A stretch of 64,000 nucleotides of DNA from Dechloromonas sp. (lineage in GTDB: Bacteria > Pseudomonadota > Gammaproteobacteria > Burkholderiales > Rhodocyclaceae), in NCBI GenBank assembly GCA_016790815.1, contig JAEUOG010000076.1, positions 1-64,000 on the forward strand, written 5' to 3'. A program made the position numbers and the translations under genes. Below, piece after piece: positions 36,919-45,457 of this stretch. The notes beneath the pieces are model-generated. The model saw only the letters and a program-made list of their open reading frames with translations, did not search any database and had not been told where the DNA came from. Position 1 is the first letter of the stretch, and the number at the start of each line of letters is the position of its first letter.

Positions 36919-39636
36919 CTAGCCCGTCAGCGGCTTGACGACGCGCTTGACCGCGGTGTCGTCCGGGTGCGGGTGGATGGTGAAGCCGAGGCTGGTCATC
37001 AGGCGGAACATCTTGGCATTGGTCGACAGCACGTCGCCGACCACGGCACGGTAGCCCTTCATGCGGGCGCATTCGATCAGCGCTGTCATGAGTTTGCGAC
37101 CGACGCCGCACTTCTGCCAGTCGTCGCCCACGGCCAGCGCAAACTCGACTGACTCACCATCAGGATTGACGACGTAGCGTGCGACGCCGATCTGGTGTTC
37201 TGGCACGTTGTCGCCTTCCTCGCTACCCTCGACCTCTTTGGGAATGGTGGCGACCAGAGCCATTTCGCGGTCATAGTCGATCTGCGTGAAGCGGACCAGC
37301 ATGGTCTGCGTCAGTTCGCGCAGGGTGTCCATGAAACGGTAGTAGCGCGACTCGTCGGACATGGCCTTGACGAATTCCTGCTCCATGTCGGCGTCTTCCG
37401 GTCGGATCGGACGGATGGTAACAACCTTGCCGTCGTTCATCTGCCATTCCTGGATCAGGTGTACCGGGTACGGATAGATCGACATGTGGGCGTAACGGTC
37501 GCCCGAGGAATTGGCGGCGTGGTCGATGACGATGCGGGCGTCGGCAGCGATGGCACCGTTTTCATCGACGATCAGCGGATTGAGGTCGAGTTCCTGGATC
37601 CACGGCAGTTCGCAGACCATTTCGGAAATGCACAGCAGCACTTCCTTGAGGGCGGCGCGGTCGACCGGCGGCATGTTGTGGAACTGGTCGAGAATCTTCG
37701 AGGCGCGGGTCGATTCGATCAGATCCTTGGCCAGGAACTTGTTCAGCGGCGGCAGGGCCACCGAGCGGTCGCTGAAAATTTCGACGTCGAAACCACCGGC
37801 GCCAAAAGTGATGACCGGCCCGAAGATCGGATCGCGGAAAACGCCGATCATGACCTCGCGACCATTCGGCCGTGACAGGAAGGGTTCAATCGAAACGCCG
37901 TTGATCTTGGCGCCCGGATGGCGCTTTTGAACGGTGTCAATGATGTCGTGATAGGCGTTGCGGACGGCCGGCGCGTTGGTGATGTTGAGGCGGACGCCGC
38001 CGGCGTCGGACTTGTGCGGCAGGTCCGGCGAATCGACCTTCATGGCGATCGGGAAACCGATCTGCTCGGCCAGCAGCAGGGCTTCGGTCGCTGTGCGGGC
38101 AACCATGGTCTGTGCAACCGGCACCTTGAAGGCACGCAGGATGGCCTTCGATTCCATTTCCGACAGCACCTTGCGGCGTTCGGCCAGTAGCGCCTCAATC
38201 AGCATCTTGGCGCCTTCGGCTTCCGGACGGCCATGCTGGCGGGTCGGCTCGGGCGTTTGCAGCAGGAGCTTCTGGTTGCGGTAATACTTGGAAATATGGT
38301 GGAACAGCTCGATGGCCGTTTCAGGCATGCGGAAGGCCGGGATGCCTGCAGATTCGAGGAGGTTGCGCGCCTCGCGAACCTGCTCTTCGCCCATCCAGCA
38401 GCAGATGAGCGAGCGGTTGAGATTGTCGGCGACTTCGATGATGGCTTTGGCAACAGCCAGCGGGTCGGTCATGGCCTGCGGCGAGAGCATGACCAGGGTG
38501 CTGTCGACGCCGGGATCATGCGTGACGGCCATGATGGCATCGCGGTAGCGTTCCGGCGTGGCATCGCCACCGATATCGATCGGGTTGCTGTGCGACCAGT
38601 TGGTGGGCAGTGCCTTGTTGAGCACGGCCATCGTTTCGTTGGAGAGTTCGGCCAGCGGAATGCCCATGTCACCTGCACGGTCGGCCGCCATGGCACCCGG
38701 CCCGCCGCCGTTGGTGATGATGGCGAGGCGGTTGCCCATCGGGCGGAATTTGGAGGCCAGTGCCTTGGCAGCGTAGAACAGCTGGCCGACGTTCTGGACG
38801 CGCACGACGCCGGCGCGGCGCACTGCAGCGTCGAAAACGGTGTCGGACACAGCCGCCATGCCCGAATGCGTTGCCGCAGCGGCCGAGCCCGCTGCGTGGC
38901 GGCCAGCCTTGAGCAGGATGATCGGCTTGATGCGGGCGGCGGAACGCAGGGCGCTCATGAAGCGGCGGGCGTTACGGATGCCTTCGACGTACATCAGGAT
39001 GTAGTGCGTGCGGTTGTCGTAGATCAGGTAGTCGAGGATTTCGCCAAAATCGACGTCGGCGGTCATGCCGATGGAGATGACCGACGAGAAACCGACGTCA
39101 TTGGCCTTGGCCCAGTCGAGAACGGCAGAGCACATGGCGCCGGACTGCGAGACGAGGGCGAGATTGCCTGCCTTGGCGGTGATCTTGGTGAAGGTGGCGT
39201 TGAGGCCGAGTTCGGGACGGATGATGCCCAGGCAGTTCGGGCCGAGTATGCGTACGTTGTAGGAGCGGGCGATCTCCATGACCTTGCGCTCGAGCGCGGC
39301 GCCGATGTGGCCGGCCTCGGAGAAGCCGGCGGCGATGACGATGCAGTTGCGAACGCCGCTGCGGCCACATTGCTCGATCAGTTGCGGAACGGTTTGCGGG
39401 CGGGTGCAGATGACTGCCATTTCGACGCGGGCGCCGATTTCCTCGATCGACTTGTAGGACGGCTGGTCCTGGATCGTGTCGTGCTTCGGGTTGATGGCGT
39501 ACAGGCGGCCCTTGTAACCCGAGCTCAGGATGTTCTTGAAAATGATGTTGCCGACCGAGTTTTCGCGGTCTGATGCACCGATGACTGCGACCGATTTCGG
39601 TTCGAAAAGCGAGGTTAAATAGTGCTGTTCCAACAT
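36919..39636 (-). CDS. Acyl-CoA synthetase (NDP-forming)/GNAT protein acetyltransferase (Pat-like)
   Basis: A 905-residue fusion. Order: CoA-binding domain (VAVIGASDRENSVGNIIFKN, about 15-140), ligase-CoA domain with the catalytic-type His in ATHSGMAAV (about 260), ATP-grasp region (about 480-700, LAEQIGFPIAMKVDSPDLPHKSDAGGV in that order), and a C-terminal GNAT acetyltransferase (about 735-900; VGRKLMTALIECARMKGYRAVVGDVL). This matches bacterial Pat/YfiQ lysine acetyltransferases that silence acetyl-CoA synthetase. With GNAT at the end it is more likely a regulator than a ligase. Confidence 0.88.
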   Translation of the reverse strand: MLEQHYLTSLFEPKSVAVIGASDRENSVGNIIFKNILSSGYKGRLYAINPKHDTIQDQPSYKSIEEIGARVEMAVICTRPQTVPQLIEQCGRSGVRNCIVIAAGFSEAGHIGAALERKVMEIARSYNVRILGPNCLGIIRPELGLNATFTKITAKAGNLALVSQSGAMCSAVLDWAKANDVGFSSVISIGMTADVDFGEILDYLIYDNRTHYILMYVEGIRNARRFMSALRSAARIKPIILLKAGRHAAGSAAAATHSGMAAVSDTVFDAAVRRAGVVRVQNVGQLFYAAKALASKFRPMGNRLAIITNGGGPGAMAADRAGDMGIPLAELSNETMAVLNKALPTNWSHSNPIDIGGDATPERYRDAIMAVTHDPGVDSTLVMLSPQAMTDPLAVAKAIIEVADNLNRSLICCWMGEEQVREARNLLESAGIPAFRMPETAIELFHHISKYYRNQKLLLQTPEPTRQHGRPEAEGAKMLIEALLAERRKVLSEMESKAILRAFKVPVAQTMVARTATEALLLAEQIGFPIAMKVDSPDLPHKSDAGGVRLNITNAPAVRNAYHDIIDTVQKRHPGAKINGVSIEPFLSRPNGREVMIGVFRDPIFGPVITFGAGGFDVEIFSDRSVALPPLNKFLAKDLIESTRASKILDQFHNMPPVDRAALKEVLLCISEMVCELPWIQELDLNPLIVDENGAIAADARIVIDHAANSSGDRYAHMSIYPYPVHLIQEWQMNDGKVVTIRPIRPEDADMEQEFVKAMSDESRYYRFMDTLRELTQTMLVRFTQIDYDREMALVATIPKEVEGSEEGDNVPEHQIGVARYVVNPDGESVEFALAVGDDWQKCGVGRKLMTALIECARMKGYRAVVGDVLSTNAKMFRLMTSLGFTIHPHPDDTAVKRVVKPLTG

Positions 39637-39725
39637 GGTGAACCCCTAGTCAGGATATATTTTTGTGCAATGCGGAATTTTGGCACAACGCCCATCCATT
39701 GTCATTGAGCTTGTAGGGTCATTTG

Positions 39726-40133
39726 CTATGCGGCAAGTGCGCAATCGAGCAGGATCGACTGCGACAGCGCCCGGTGCACCGGGCACTTGTTGGCGATTTC
39801 CAATAGCCGCTGGCGCTGTTCGTCGCTCAGGTCACCTTCGAGGACGATTTGCCGGTGGATGCAGTCGCGCATTGCGCCATCAACCTCGACTTTTTCGTGG
39901 CTGAGCGTCACACTCACCTTGGCGAGTGCAAGCCCCTTGCGTTCGGCGTACATGCGCAGCGTCATCGAGGTACAGGCGCCGAGGCCGGCCATGATGAAAT
40001 CGAAAGGGGCGGGGCCGGCATCGGCACCGCCCACGCCAATCGGTTCGTCGGCGATCAATTGATGCTGGCCTGTGGTGACGGCCTGCTGGTATCTTCCCTG
40101 ACCATTCTCTGCAACGACGACAACACCGGACAT
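39726..40133 (-). CDS. OsmC-family peroxiredoxin-like protein
   Basis: A 135-residue OsmC/YhfA-type protein. The two redox cysteines are in LGACTSMTLRMYAERKG (about residue 54) and CPVHRALS (about residue 117). Such proteins reduce organic hydroperoxides or act on unknown thiols. Its start overlaps head-to-head with the first possible ATG of the methyltransferase gene (40132), so the promoter regions must lie inside each other's coding sequence unless the methyltransferase starts at 40153. Confidence 0.88.
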   Translation of the reverse strand: MSGVVVVAENGQGRYQQAVTTGQHQLIADEPIGVGGADAGPAPFDFIMAGLGACTSMTLRMYAERKGLALAKVSVTLSHEKVEVDGAMRDCIHRQIVLEGDLSDEQRQRLLEIANKCPVHRALSQSILLDCALAA

Positions 40134-40152
40134 GACTGCCTCCCTGAACGAA

Positions 40153-40671
40153 ATGTCTCAGATCATACCGCCATCGGCTTGGGTGGTGCGCCACGCCAGC
40201 CTGATTGCAGCGGGTGGCAGGGTGCTCGATCTGGCTTGTGGCAGCGGCCGCCATGCCTGCCTGCTGGCCGGGCTGGGATATGCGGTTGCTGCGGTCGACC
40301 GGAATTTCGAGGCAATTTCGAAACTCTCCGCGCTGCCGGGCATCGTCGCTACTCAGCTTAATCTGGAAGGTGACAACTGGCCGCTGACCGGCCGGACATT
40401 CGACGGCATCATCGTTACCAACTACCTGTGGCGGCCGCGCCTGCCGGATGTTCTGGCCCTGCTGGCACCCGGCGGCGTGCTGATCTACGAAACCTTCATG
40501 GTCGGCAACGAAGCCTACGGCAAGCCGTCGAGTCCGGCGTTTCTGCTGCGCCCCGGCGAGTTGCGCGAAGTTGCGCAGGCTGCTGCTCTGAAAGAAATTG
40601 CCTTCGAGGAAGGCTATACGGCCAGCCCGAAGCCGGCCATGCGTCAGGCCATCTGCGCTGTTCGCGATTGA
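40153..40671 (+). CDS. Class I SAM-dependent methyltransferase (TehB-like)
   Basis: 172 residues from MSQIIPPSAW (ATG 40153); an upstream in-frame ATG at 40132 overlaps the OsmC start codon. Motif I is VLDLACGSGRHACLLAGLG, then AVDRNFEAI (acidic residue binding the SAM ribose) and GTRE-like FDGIIVTNYLWRP. The AVDRN codons form part of a dispersed-motif copy (40290-40324). The substrate is unknown. Its end overlaps the convergent mnmH gene by 28 bp. Confidence 0.82.
   Translation: MSQIIPPSAWVVRHASLIAAGGRVLDLACGSGRHACLLAGLGYAVAAVDRNFEAISKLSALPGIVATQLNLEGDNWPLTGRTFDGIIVTNYLWRPRLPDVLALLAPGGVLIYETFMVGNEAYGKPSSPAFLLRPGELREVAQAAALKEIAFEEGYTASPKPAMRQAICAVRD
40290..40324 (+). repeat. Dispersed 34-bp motif, copy 13 (inside the methyltransferase gene)
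   Basis: TGCGGTCGACCGGAATTTCG, then AGGCAATTTCGAAAC. Palindromic core variant (GTCGAC). Confidence 0.65.
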
Positions 40672-41705
40672 ACTATGACAGCGGCCAGCCGATTGATGCC
40701 ATCCTCCGAGAGGTCATCGGTGGAGAAGTTGCCGGCGTCCTGCAGGCCCGTGTAGTTGCGATCCTGCGAACGCAGGTAGAGCGGGTCGTAGTGTTGTTCA
40801 AGCAGTTCGCGCACCAGCGTTGGCCAATCGCCATCACGGACCTGTTGCTGCCAGCGATCCAGTGTTTCCCGGCTTTGCAGCGTGCGCAGGGTGTCGAGCC
40901 GGGCGCACAGGAAGTCGGGGCGGGTCAGGAAATAGTCGTAGTCCTTGAGCAGGAAGGCGACGCGCGCGTCGAGCGTGGCATCGATGGCGACAAATTTGCC
41001 GCTGCGGATGCGGGCTATCAGCGCCTCAGGGACATGCAGGTTGCCGATCTTGCGGCTTTCGGCCTCGACATGGACCGGGCGGGAAGGATCGAGGGTCGCA
41101 AGAGCCTGCATCAGGGCGGTCTCGAATGCCTTTTGTGAGGGCTGTGGTGAATCGGGATGAATGCCAAGAACCGAGCCCTTGTGATTGGCCAGGTTTTCCA
41201 GATCGAGCACTTGCTCGCCGAGCGCGCCGATTGCCTGCAGGATGCGTGTCTTGGCGCTGCCGGTGGCGCCGCCGATGACGGTGAACCGGTAGTGCTGTGG
41301 CAACGCCTCCAGTTGGGTGATGACGTGGCTGCGCCAGGCCTTGTAGCCGCCATCAAGCTGCCCGGCTTGCCAGCCGATGGCCTTGAAGATGGTGGTCATC
41401 GACCCGCTGCGGTCGCCGCCGCGCCAGCAGTAGATCAGCGGTTTCCAGCTCTTCGGCCGGTCAAGAAAGCGTTCCTTGAGGTGTCTGGCGATATTTTCGG
41501 AAACCAGTGCGGCGCCGATTTTCTTGGCCTCGAAGGGCGACACCTGCTTGTAGAGCGTGCCGACCTGGATACGCTGCTCGTTGTCGAGAACGGGGCAATT
41601 GATGGCGCCGGGGATGTGGTCTTCGGCAAATTCGGCGGGGGTGCGGACATCGATGATCTCGTCGTGCTTCGCGAGGTCGGCCACGGTGGGGCGATTGGGT
41701 TTCAT
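40644..41705 (-). CDS. mnmH: tRNA 2-selenouridine synthase MnmH (SelU)
   Basis: A 353-residue protein that replaces sulfur by selenium in 2-thiouridine at the wobble position of some tRNAs, via a geranylated intermediate. It has an N-terminal rhodanese domain (about 8-125) with active Cys93 in YCWRGGDRS, followed by a P-loop domain with GGATGSAKT (145-153). It needs selenophosphate from SelD, which is not in this window. It overlaps the methyltransferase tail-to-tail and is 5 bp upstream of nothing else on its strand; tesA lies just beyond its start. Confidence 0.94.
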   Translation of the reverse strand: MKPNRPTVADLAKHDEIIDVRTPAEFAEDHIPGAINCPVLDNEQRIQVGTLYKQVSPFEAKKIGAALVSENIARHLKERFLDRPKSWKPLIYCWRGGDRSGSMTTIFKAIGWQAGQLDGGYKAWRSHVITQLEALPQHYRFTVIGGATGSAKTRILQAIGALGEQVLDLENLANHKGSVLGIHPDSPQPSQKAFETALMQALATLDPSRPVHVEAESRKIGNLHVPEALIARIRSGKFVAIDATLDARVAFLLKDYDYFLTRPDFLCARLDTLRTLQSRETLDRWQQQVRDGDWPTLVRELLEQHYDPLYLRSQDRNYTGLQDAGNFSTDDLSEDGINRLAAVIVQSRTAQMA

Positions 41706-41710
41706 TCGCT

Positions 41711-42313
41711 CTATTTTAACAGCGGGGCTAGGGCTGGCCAGACGTGGTCGAGGATCAGCGGCTGGGCTTCGGCCAGCGGGTGCAGGTTGTCGGGCTGGAA
41801 GAGATCTTGCCGGGCGCCCAGCGGTTCGAGCAGGAAATCGATCAGCGGCGTTTTCTTGCTCTGGGCGATGCTTTTGAAACTGCCGAAAAAATCGCTCGCG
41901 TACGGCCCGTAGTTGGGCGGCAGGCGCATGCCGGCGAGGACGACTTTGGCGCCGGCGGCGCGCGAGGCATCGACCATGGCGTTGAGGTTGTCGCGCATCT
42001 GGGTGAGCGGCAGGCCGCGCAGGCCGTCGTTGGCACCGAGAGCGATGACGACGATCGCCGGTTTGTGGGTGATCAGTGCCTGCCCGAGGCGCGAGCGTCC
42101 GCCGGCCGTGGTTTCGCCGGAAATTGATAGGTTGGCAACGCTATAATCAAGGCGCTTTTCAGCCAGCCGCTTGTCGAGCAGCGACGGCCAGGCCTGATCG
42201 GGCCGGATGCCGTAGCCGGCCGACAGCGAGTCGCCCATGACCAGAATGGTTTTGGCGGCCAGGGCGGGCGTGGCGGTGAAGAGCAGGGCAAACAGGAAGA
42301 GAGCGAAGCGCAT
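41711..42313 (-). CDS. tesA: Arylesterase/acyl-CoA thioesterase TesA
   Basis: A 200-residue SGNH hydrolase: signal peptide MRFALFLFALLFTATPALA, block I GDSLSAGYG (nucleophile Ser), block III GANDGLRG, and DNLHP with the Asp/His pair. It acts in the periplasm as thioesterase I/lysophospholipase. Its ATG (complement of 42311-42313) shares bases with the ATG of the divergent ybbA gene, so both start at the same spot. The tesA/ybbA divergent pair is conserved with E. coli. Confidence 0.93.
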   Translation of the reverse strand: MRFALFLFALLFTATPALAAKTILVMGDSLSAGYGIRPDQAWPSLLDKRLAEKRLDYSVANLSISGETTAGGRSRLGQALITHKPAIVVIALGANDGLRGLPLTQMRDNLNAMVDASRAAGAKVVLAGMRLPPNYGPYASDFFGSFKSIAQSKKTPLIDFLLEPLGARQDLFQPDNLHPLAEAQPLILDHVWPALAPLLK

Positions 42314-42986
42314 GGCAGGAAAACCGGTGATTGAAGTTGCAGGGCTGGGCAAGACTGTCGATAACGGCGGCGAGCCGCTGACGATTTTGCAGGATATTTC
42401 CTTTTCGGTCATGCCGGGTGAAACGGTGGCCATCGTTGGCGCTTCCGGTTCGGGAAAGTCGACGCTGCTCGGCCTGCTCGCCGGGCTGGATTCGCCGACG
42501 GCGGGCGATGTCCGGCTCGACGACGTGTCGCTCTCGGCGCTCGATGAGGACCAGCGTGCCAAGCTGCGCGGCCGTCTGCTCGGCTTCGTGTTCCAGTCCT
42601 TTCAGTTGCTGCCCTCGCTCAACGCGCTGGAAAACGTCATGCTGCCGCTGGAATTGGCCGGTTTTTCACGGTCGACCGCAGCAGCCTCCGAGTGGCTGGA
42701 ACGTGTTGGCCTTGGGCATCGCCTGAAACACTACCCCAAGCATTTGTCCGGTGGCGAGCAGCAGCGCGTTGCCCTGGCCCGCGCCTTCGCACCGAATCCC
42801 CAACTGGTGCTGGCCGACGAGCCGACCGGCAACCTCGATGCGGCGACCGGCCAGCAAGTGATCGACCTGATGTTCGACCTGAACGCCAAGCAGGGAACGA
42901 CCCTCCTGCTGGTTACACACGACGAAGCCATTGCCGCCCGCTGCGGGCGGGTTTTGCGCATTCAATCCGGGCGTTTGGCCGGCTAG
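42312..42986 (+). CDS. ybbA: ABC transporter ATPase YbbA
   Basis: A 224-residue LolD-like ATPase. Walker A is GASGSGKST, the signature is LSGGEQQRVALARAF, Walker B is [12 protein letters not shown], and the H-loop is LVTHDE. In E. coli ybbA is followed by the permease gene ybbP; here no permease follows, only a dispersed-motif copy 4 bp after the stop and then an unrelated gene. Codons 42650-42680 (LAGFSRSTAA) also carry a motif copy. The start codon overlaps that of tesA on the other strand. Confidence 0.9.
   Translation: MAGKPVIEVAGLGKTVDNGGEPLTILQDISFSVMPGETVAIVGASGSGKSTLLGLLAGLDSPTAGDVRLDDVSLSALDEDQRAKLRGRLLGFVFQSFQLLPSLNALENVMLPLELAGFSRSTAAASEWLERVGLGHRLKHYPKHLSGGEQQRVALARAFAPNPQLVLADEPTGNLDAATGQQVIDLMFDLNAKQGTTLLLVTHDEAIAARCGRVLRIQSGRLAG
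42650..42680 (-). repeat. Dispersed motif, copy 14 (inside ybbA)
   Basis: Minus strand: TGCGGTCGACCGTGAAAAAC, then CGGCCAATTCCAG. One inserted base after the core. Confidence 0.5.
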
Positions 42987-42989
42987 ACG

Positions 42990-43025
42990 ATTTCATTTTT
43001 GGCCATTTTTTCCGGTTGACCGTGG
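42990..43025 (-). repeat. Dispersed 34-bp motif, copy 15 (after ybbA)
   Basis: Minus strand: CACGGTCAACCGGAAAAAAT, then GGCCAAAAATGAAAT. Close to consensus, 4 bp after the ybbA stop. Confidence 0.92.
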
Positions 43026-43256
43026 GGCCAGCTTTTTTTTGTGGCCGTGGAAGGCCCGGTTAGGCAGCGGTTTTTCCGGACAAGTGCCTCCACAGCGTCG
43101 GGGAGAATGGGGCAGGATTTCACCTCAGTTCGGCGCGATCGCGGCCAAGGGTTGGCGTTGGCCGTATACTGACGGCCGCTCCATTTTTCCCGCGTGATAT
43201 CAGGTGCCCGTGACTCCTTTCTTTCATTCCGCCCAATTTCTTCCGACAGGTGCTCG

Positions 43257-43784
43257 ATGAGCTCCCGCCGCAGCCTGGCAACGGAGCTTGCCGCCGCTGC
43301 CGCGGCCTATCAGACGGCGGACGTCATCCCCCACTGCACCCAGTGCGCGAAACCCTGCTGCAAACTCGACGCCCTGGTCCTTGAAATGGAATGGAAGCAG
43401 ATCAAGACCTTGTGGAAGATCAACGATTCGCGCGCCGTGTTCGACAAGCGGCTTGCTGCCGGAGAAGGCCCGCAGGAGATCAGGGAGAGCGAAGGGCTCT
43501 ACTTTGTCCATAGCAAGCCGTGCCCAGCCTACGACCAAGCGGGCGGCTCATGCCAAATCTACGGTCAGGCGCTCAAGCCCGTAGGGTGCTCGGATTTCCC
43601 GGTGTACGAAGACCGTGGCAGCATCATGGCCGACCTGCGCTGTGAAGCGGTGGATCTCAAAGCATTGACGGCCCGGCTTGCCCGCACACTCGGGCCGGAT
43701 GTTCGCATCGTCCAGTCCGCAGACCGGGAATTTCCCTTTCTCGTTACGCTGTCGGTGCGATCGTCAGGACACAAGCGGAAGTAG
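43257..43784 (+). CDS. YkgJ-family cysteine cluster protein
   Basis: A 175-residue protein with the Cys pattern of the YkgJ/UPF0153 putative zinc- or iron-chelating family: CTQCAKPCCKLDALVLEMEW near residue 30, then CPAYDQAGGSCQIYGQALKPVGCSDFPV near residue 95. The ligand is unknown. The chosen ATG has a GACAGG site upstream. The 43026-43256 stretch before it has no other gene. Confidence 0.85.
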   Translation: MSSRRSLATELAAAAAAYQTADVIPHCTQCAKPCCKLDALVLEMEWKQIKTLWKINDSRAVFDKRLAAGEGPQEIRESEGLYFVHSKPCPAYDQAGGSCQIYGQALKPVGCSDFPVYEDRGSIMADLRCEAVDLKALTARLARTLGPDVRIVQSADREFPFLVTLSVRSSGHKRK

Positions 43785-43871
43785 GGCAACCCGGGTTGTT
43801 GGAATCAGTGGCCCCGTTCTGTAGCTCCCGCGGCGGGCGCACTTTCGCCTTGGTGGTGATCGGAAAGCCGG

Positions 43872-43907
43872 CATTTCAGGATTCGTGCAATTTTCCGGTT
43901 GACCGTG
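43872..43907 (-). repeat. Dispersed 34-bp motif, copy 16
   Basis: Minus strand: CACGGTCAACCGGAAAATTG, then CACGAATCCTGAAATG. Exact core, diverged second tract. It lies between the YkgJ and fic genes. Confidence 0.8.
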
Positions 43908-44020
43908 GAAATGGCGTGCTGCCAGAGGGAGCGGGGTGAGCAGGTAACTCAATTGGCTCAGACCCCTTTTTATTGATCTCAGCGCCTTCGAGATCCGCAA
44001 TGACGCGGCTCAACCGGCCA

Positions 44021-45310
44021 CTACTTGCTCCCCGATTTTTTGCCGAGTTGATTCCTCGCGAGGGCATTGTCCTTTTTTGCTCGAACGAGCTGCTTCAGCT
44101 GTTCCGCGCTGATATCCACGTCGCCGGCCGGATAGAGGTTCGGCAACAGCGAGCCCAGCGAATGCACCGGAAAGCCAACGCGAACCTTGCCTTTGGGCGA
44201 GTCCGATAGAAGAAACCCTTCGTCCACAAGCCTGCCGAGAACGTCTCTGGCGGTCCGCTCATTGAGGCCGGTAAGCCGCGCTGCCTCACCTCGTTCAAAC
44301 TCGCCCATCACGAAAGCGTGAAGGAAGAGGTGAACGGATTCGGGCTTCAGATCAAAGCGGACGCGACGGAAATAACCCTCGGCCCGAGCCTGAAAGCTGC
44401 CAAGGGCAAACATCGATTCCATGTATTTGGCTTGATCGATGGCTGTCTGAAGGGCGTAGGTGCAGAACTCAGCCAGTCGCGTCTCAGACAGGTTTCCGCG
44501 ACCGTCGAGGTCGCCCATTCGAGGCTCGTCTGCGCAGGCCAACCTGGCTTTGTAGGCATCGGATGTCTTCGCGAATCCTCGAGACATCGACCACAGACAT
44601 GCATTGTTGACGCCGCAGGTCCGAAGCATGGCATCGAGCGTGATTCGCGCCACGCGGCCGTTTCCATCAAGAAAAGGGTGAATCCATGCCAGGCGATGGT
44701 GTGCCGCAAACGACGCCACAATGCCGTCGAGCTTGGCCATGCCGCCCTTCCGCGCCGATTCAAGCCTTCGCCCATAGACCAGCGCGTAGCGATCCAGAAA
44801 GCGATCAAGCCGCTCCGCTTTTGGGGCGAGGTGCCTACCCACCATGACCTCTTTCTTGCGGAACTCCCCCGGCGTCATCACGGAGTCGTCGCCGAGCTTC
44901 AACAATTCATCCGGCAAGTGCTGGCCGAATACGCGATGAACGTCGAGAAGAAACGGGAGAAGCGACTGTTGATCCAGCGACTGCTGCTTCGCCCATCGAT
45001 CTGCCTCGATGTGAGCAAATGCCAGACTCTGCAAATCCTTCGTCGCAAGCTTGTCAGTCGCTTCGTGCAAGGCATGCTCGATGTCGATTGGCAATGTCTT
45101 GTGCCCCTCGATCAAGTTGCTGTAGTAGCAGTTCATGTTCTCGACAAGCGCTGAAAGGCTCCGCGCCGTCGCGGGAACGAGCGTCGCGTCGAGACACGCA
45201 GAAGCCTCGGAAAGCTCGGCGGCGAGGCCGATGAGATCGTTGAAACCAGGGCGAAAACTATCGATGACCAATGGTTCCATCTGAACCGGATCGTCGTAAA
45301 AATAAACCAT
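44021..45310 (-). CDS. Fic-domain protein with N-terminal inhibitory helix
   Basis: A 429-residue protein. The Fic core motif HPFLDGNGRVAR (211-222) is complete, with the catalytic His and the DGN(G)R anion hole, so AMP or another nucleotide part of NTP should be transferable to a target side chain. S64-N-L-I-E68-G69 in CYYSNLIEGH is the (S/T)xxxE(G/N) inhibitory helix of class II Fic proteins, whose Glu blocks ATP until released. A winged-helix-like C-terminus (LTGLNERTARDVLGRLVDEGFL) may bind DNA. No separate antitoxin gene is adjacent. Paired direct repeats lie in its promoter region. Confidence 0.92.
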   Translation of the reverse strand: MVYFYDDPVQMEPLVIDSFRPGFNDLIGLAAELSEASACLDATLVPATARSLSALVENMNCYYSNLIEGHKTLPIDIEHALHEATDKLATKDLQSLAFAHIEADRWAKQQSLDQQSLLPFLLDVHRVFGQHLPDELLKLGDDSVMTPGEFRKKEVMVGRHLAPKAERLDRFLDRYALVYGRRLESARKGGMAKLDGIVASFAAHHRLAWIHPFLDGNGRVARITLDAMLRTCGVNNACLWSMSRGFAKTSDAYKARLACADEPRMGDLDGRGNLSETRLAEFCTYALQTAIDQAKYMESMFALGSFQARAEGYFRRVRFDLKPESVHLFLHAFVMGEFERGEAARLTGLNERTARDVLGRLVDEGFLLSDSPKGKVRVGFPVHSLGSLLPNLYPAGDVDISAEQLKQLVRAKKDNALARNQLGKKSGSK

Positions 45311-45324
45311 TTTTTCACCTCGAT

Positions 45325-45413
45325 TTTTGCCGATAGTTTTTCCGATTATAAATCTTGTATTTCAAAATATTACGTAACTTTTTAGGCGAAATTTTGCCGA
45401 TATTTTTTCCGAT
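45325..45413. promoter_or_regulatory. Four TTTTNCCGAT elements upstream of fic
   Basis: Two 22-bp direct repeats (45325-45346 and 45392-45413) differ at one base and start 67 bp apart. Each is itself two half-sites of the form TTTTNCCGAT, 12 bp apart. On the fic strand the half-sites read ATCGGNAAAA. The near copy begins 15 bp upstream of the fic ATG. This looks like an operator for a regulator binding on one helix face; the Fic protein's own winged helix is a candidate. Confidence 0.65.
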
Positions 45414-45440
45414 GTAATTTCCGGTCTGTCCGTGAGCCTG

Positions 45441-45457
45441 CCACCAAATTTTGGTGG
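45441..45457. promoter_or_regulatory. Perfect palindrome CCACCAAATTTTGGTGG
   Basis: A 17-bp palindrome (8-bp arms around one base) with no T-run, in the non-coding stretch upstream of fic. It is probably a protein-binding site; the target gene is unclear. Confidence 0.45.

Noticed and set aside
37657..37673. GCGGTCGACCGG core in the acetyltransferase gene, and GCGGTCGACCAG near 35430 in the octaheme gene
   Set aside because: The palindromic core stands alone, with no A/T tracts.
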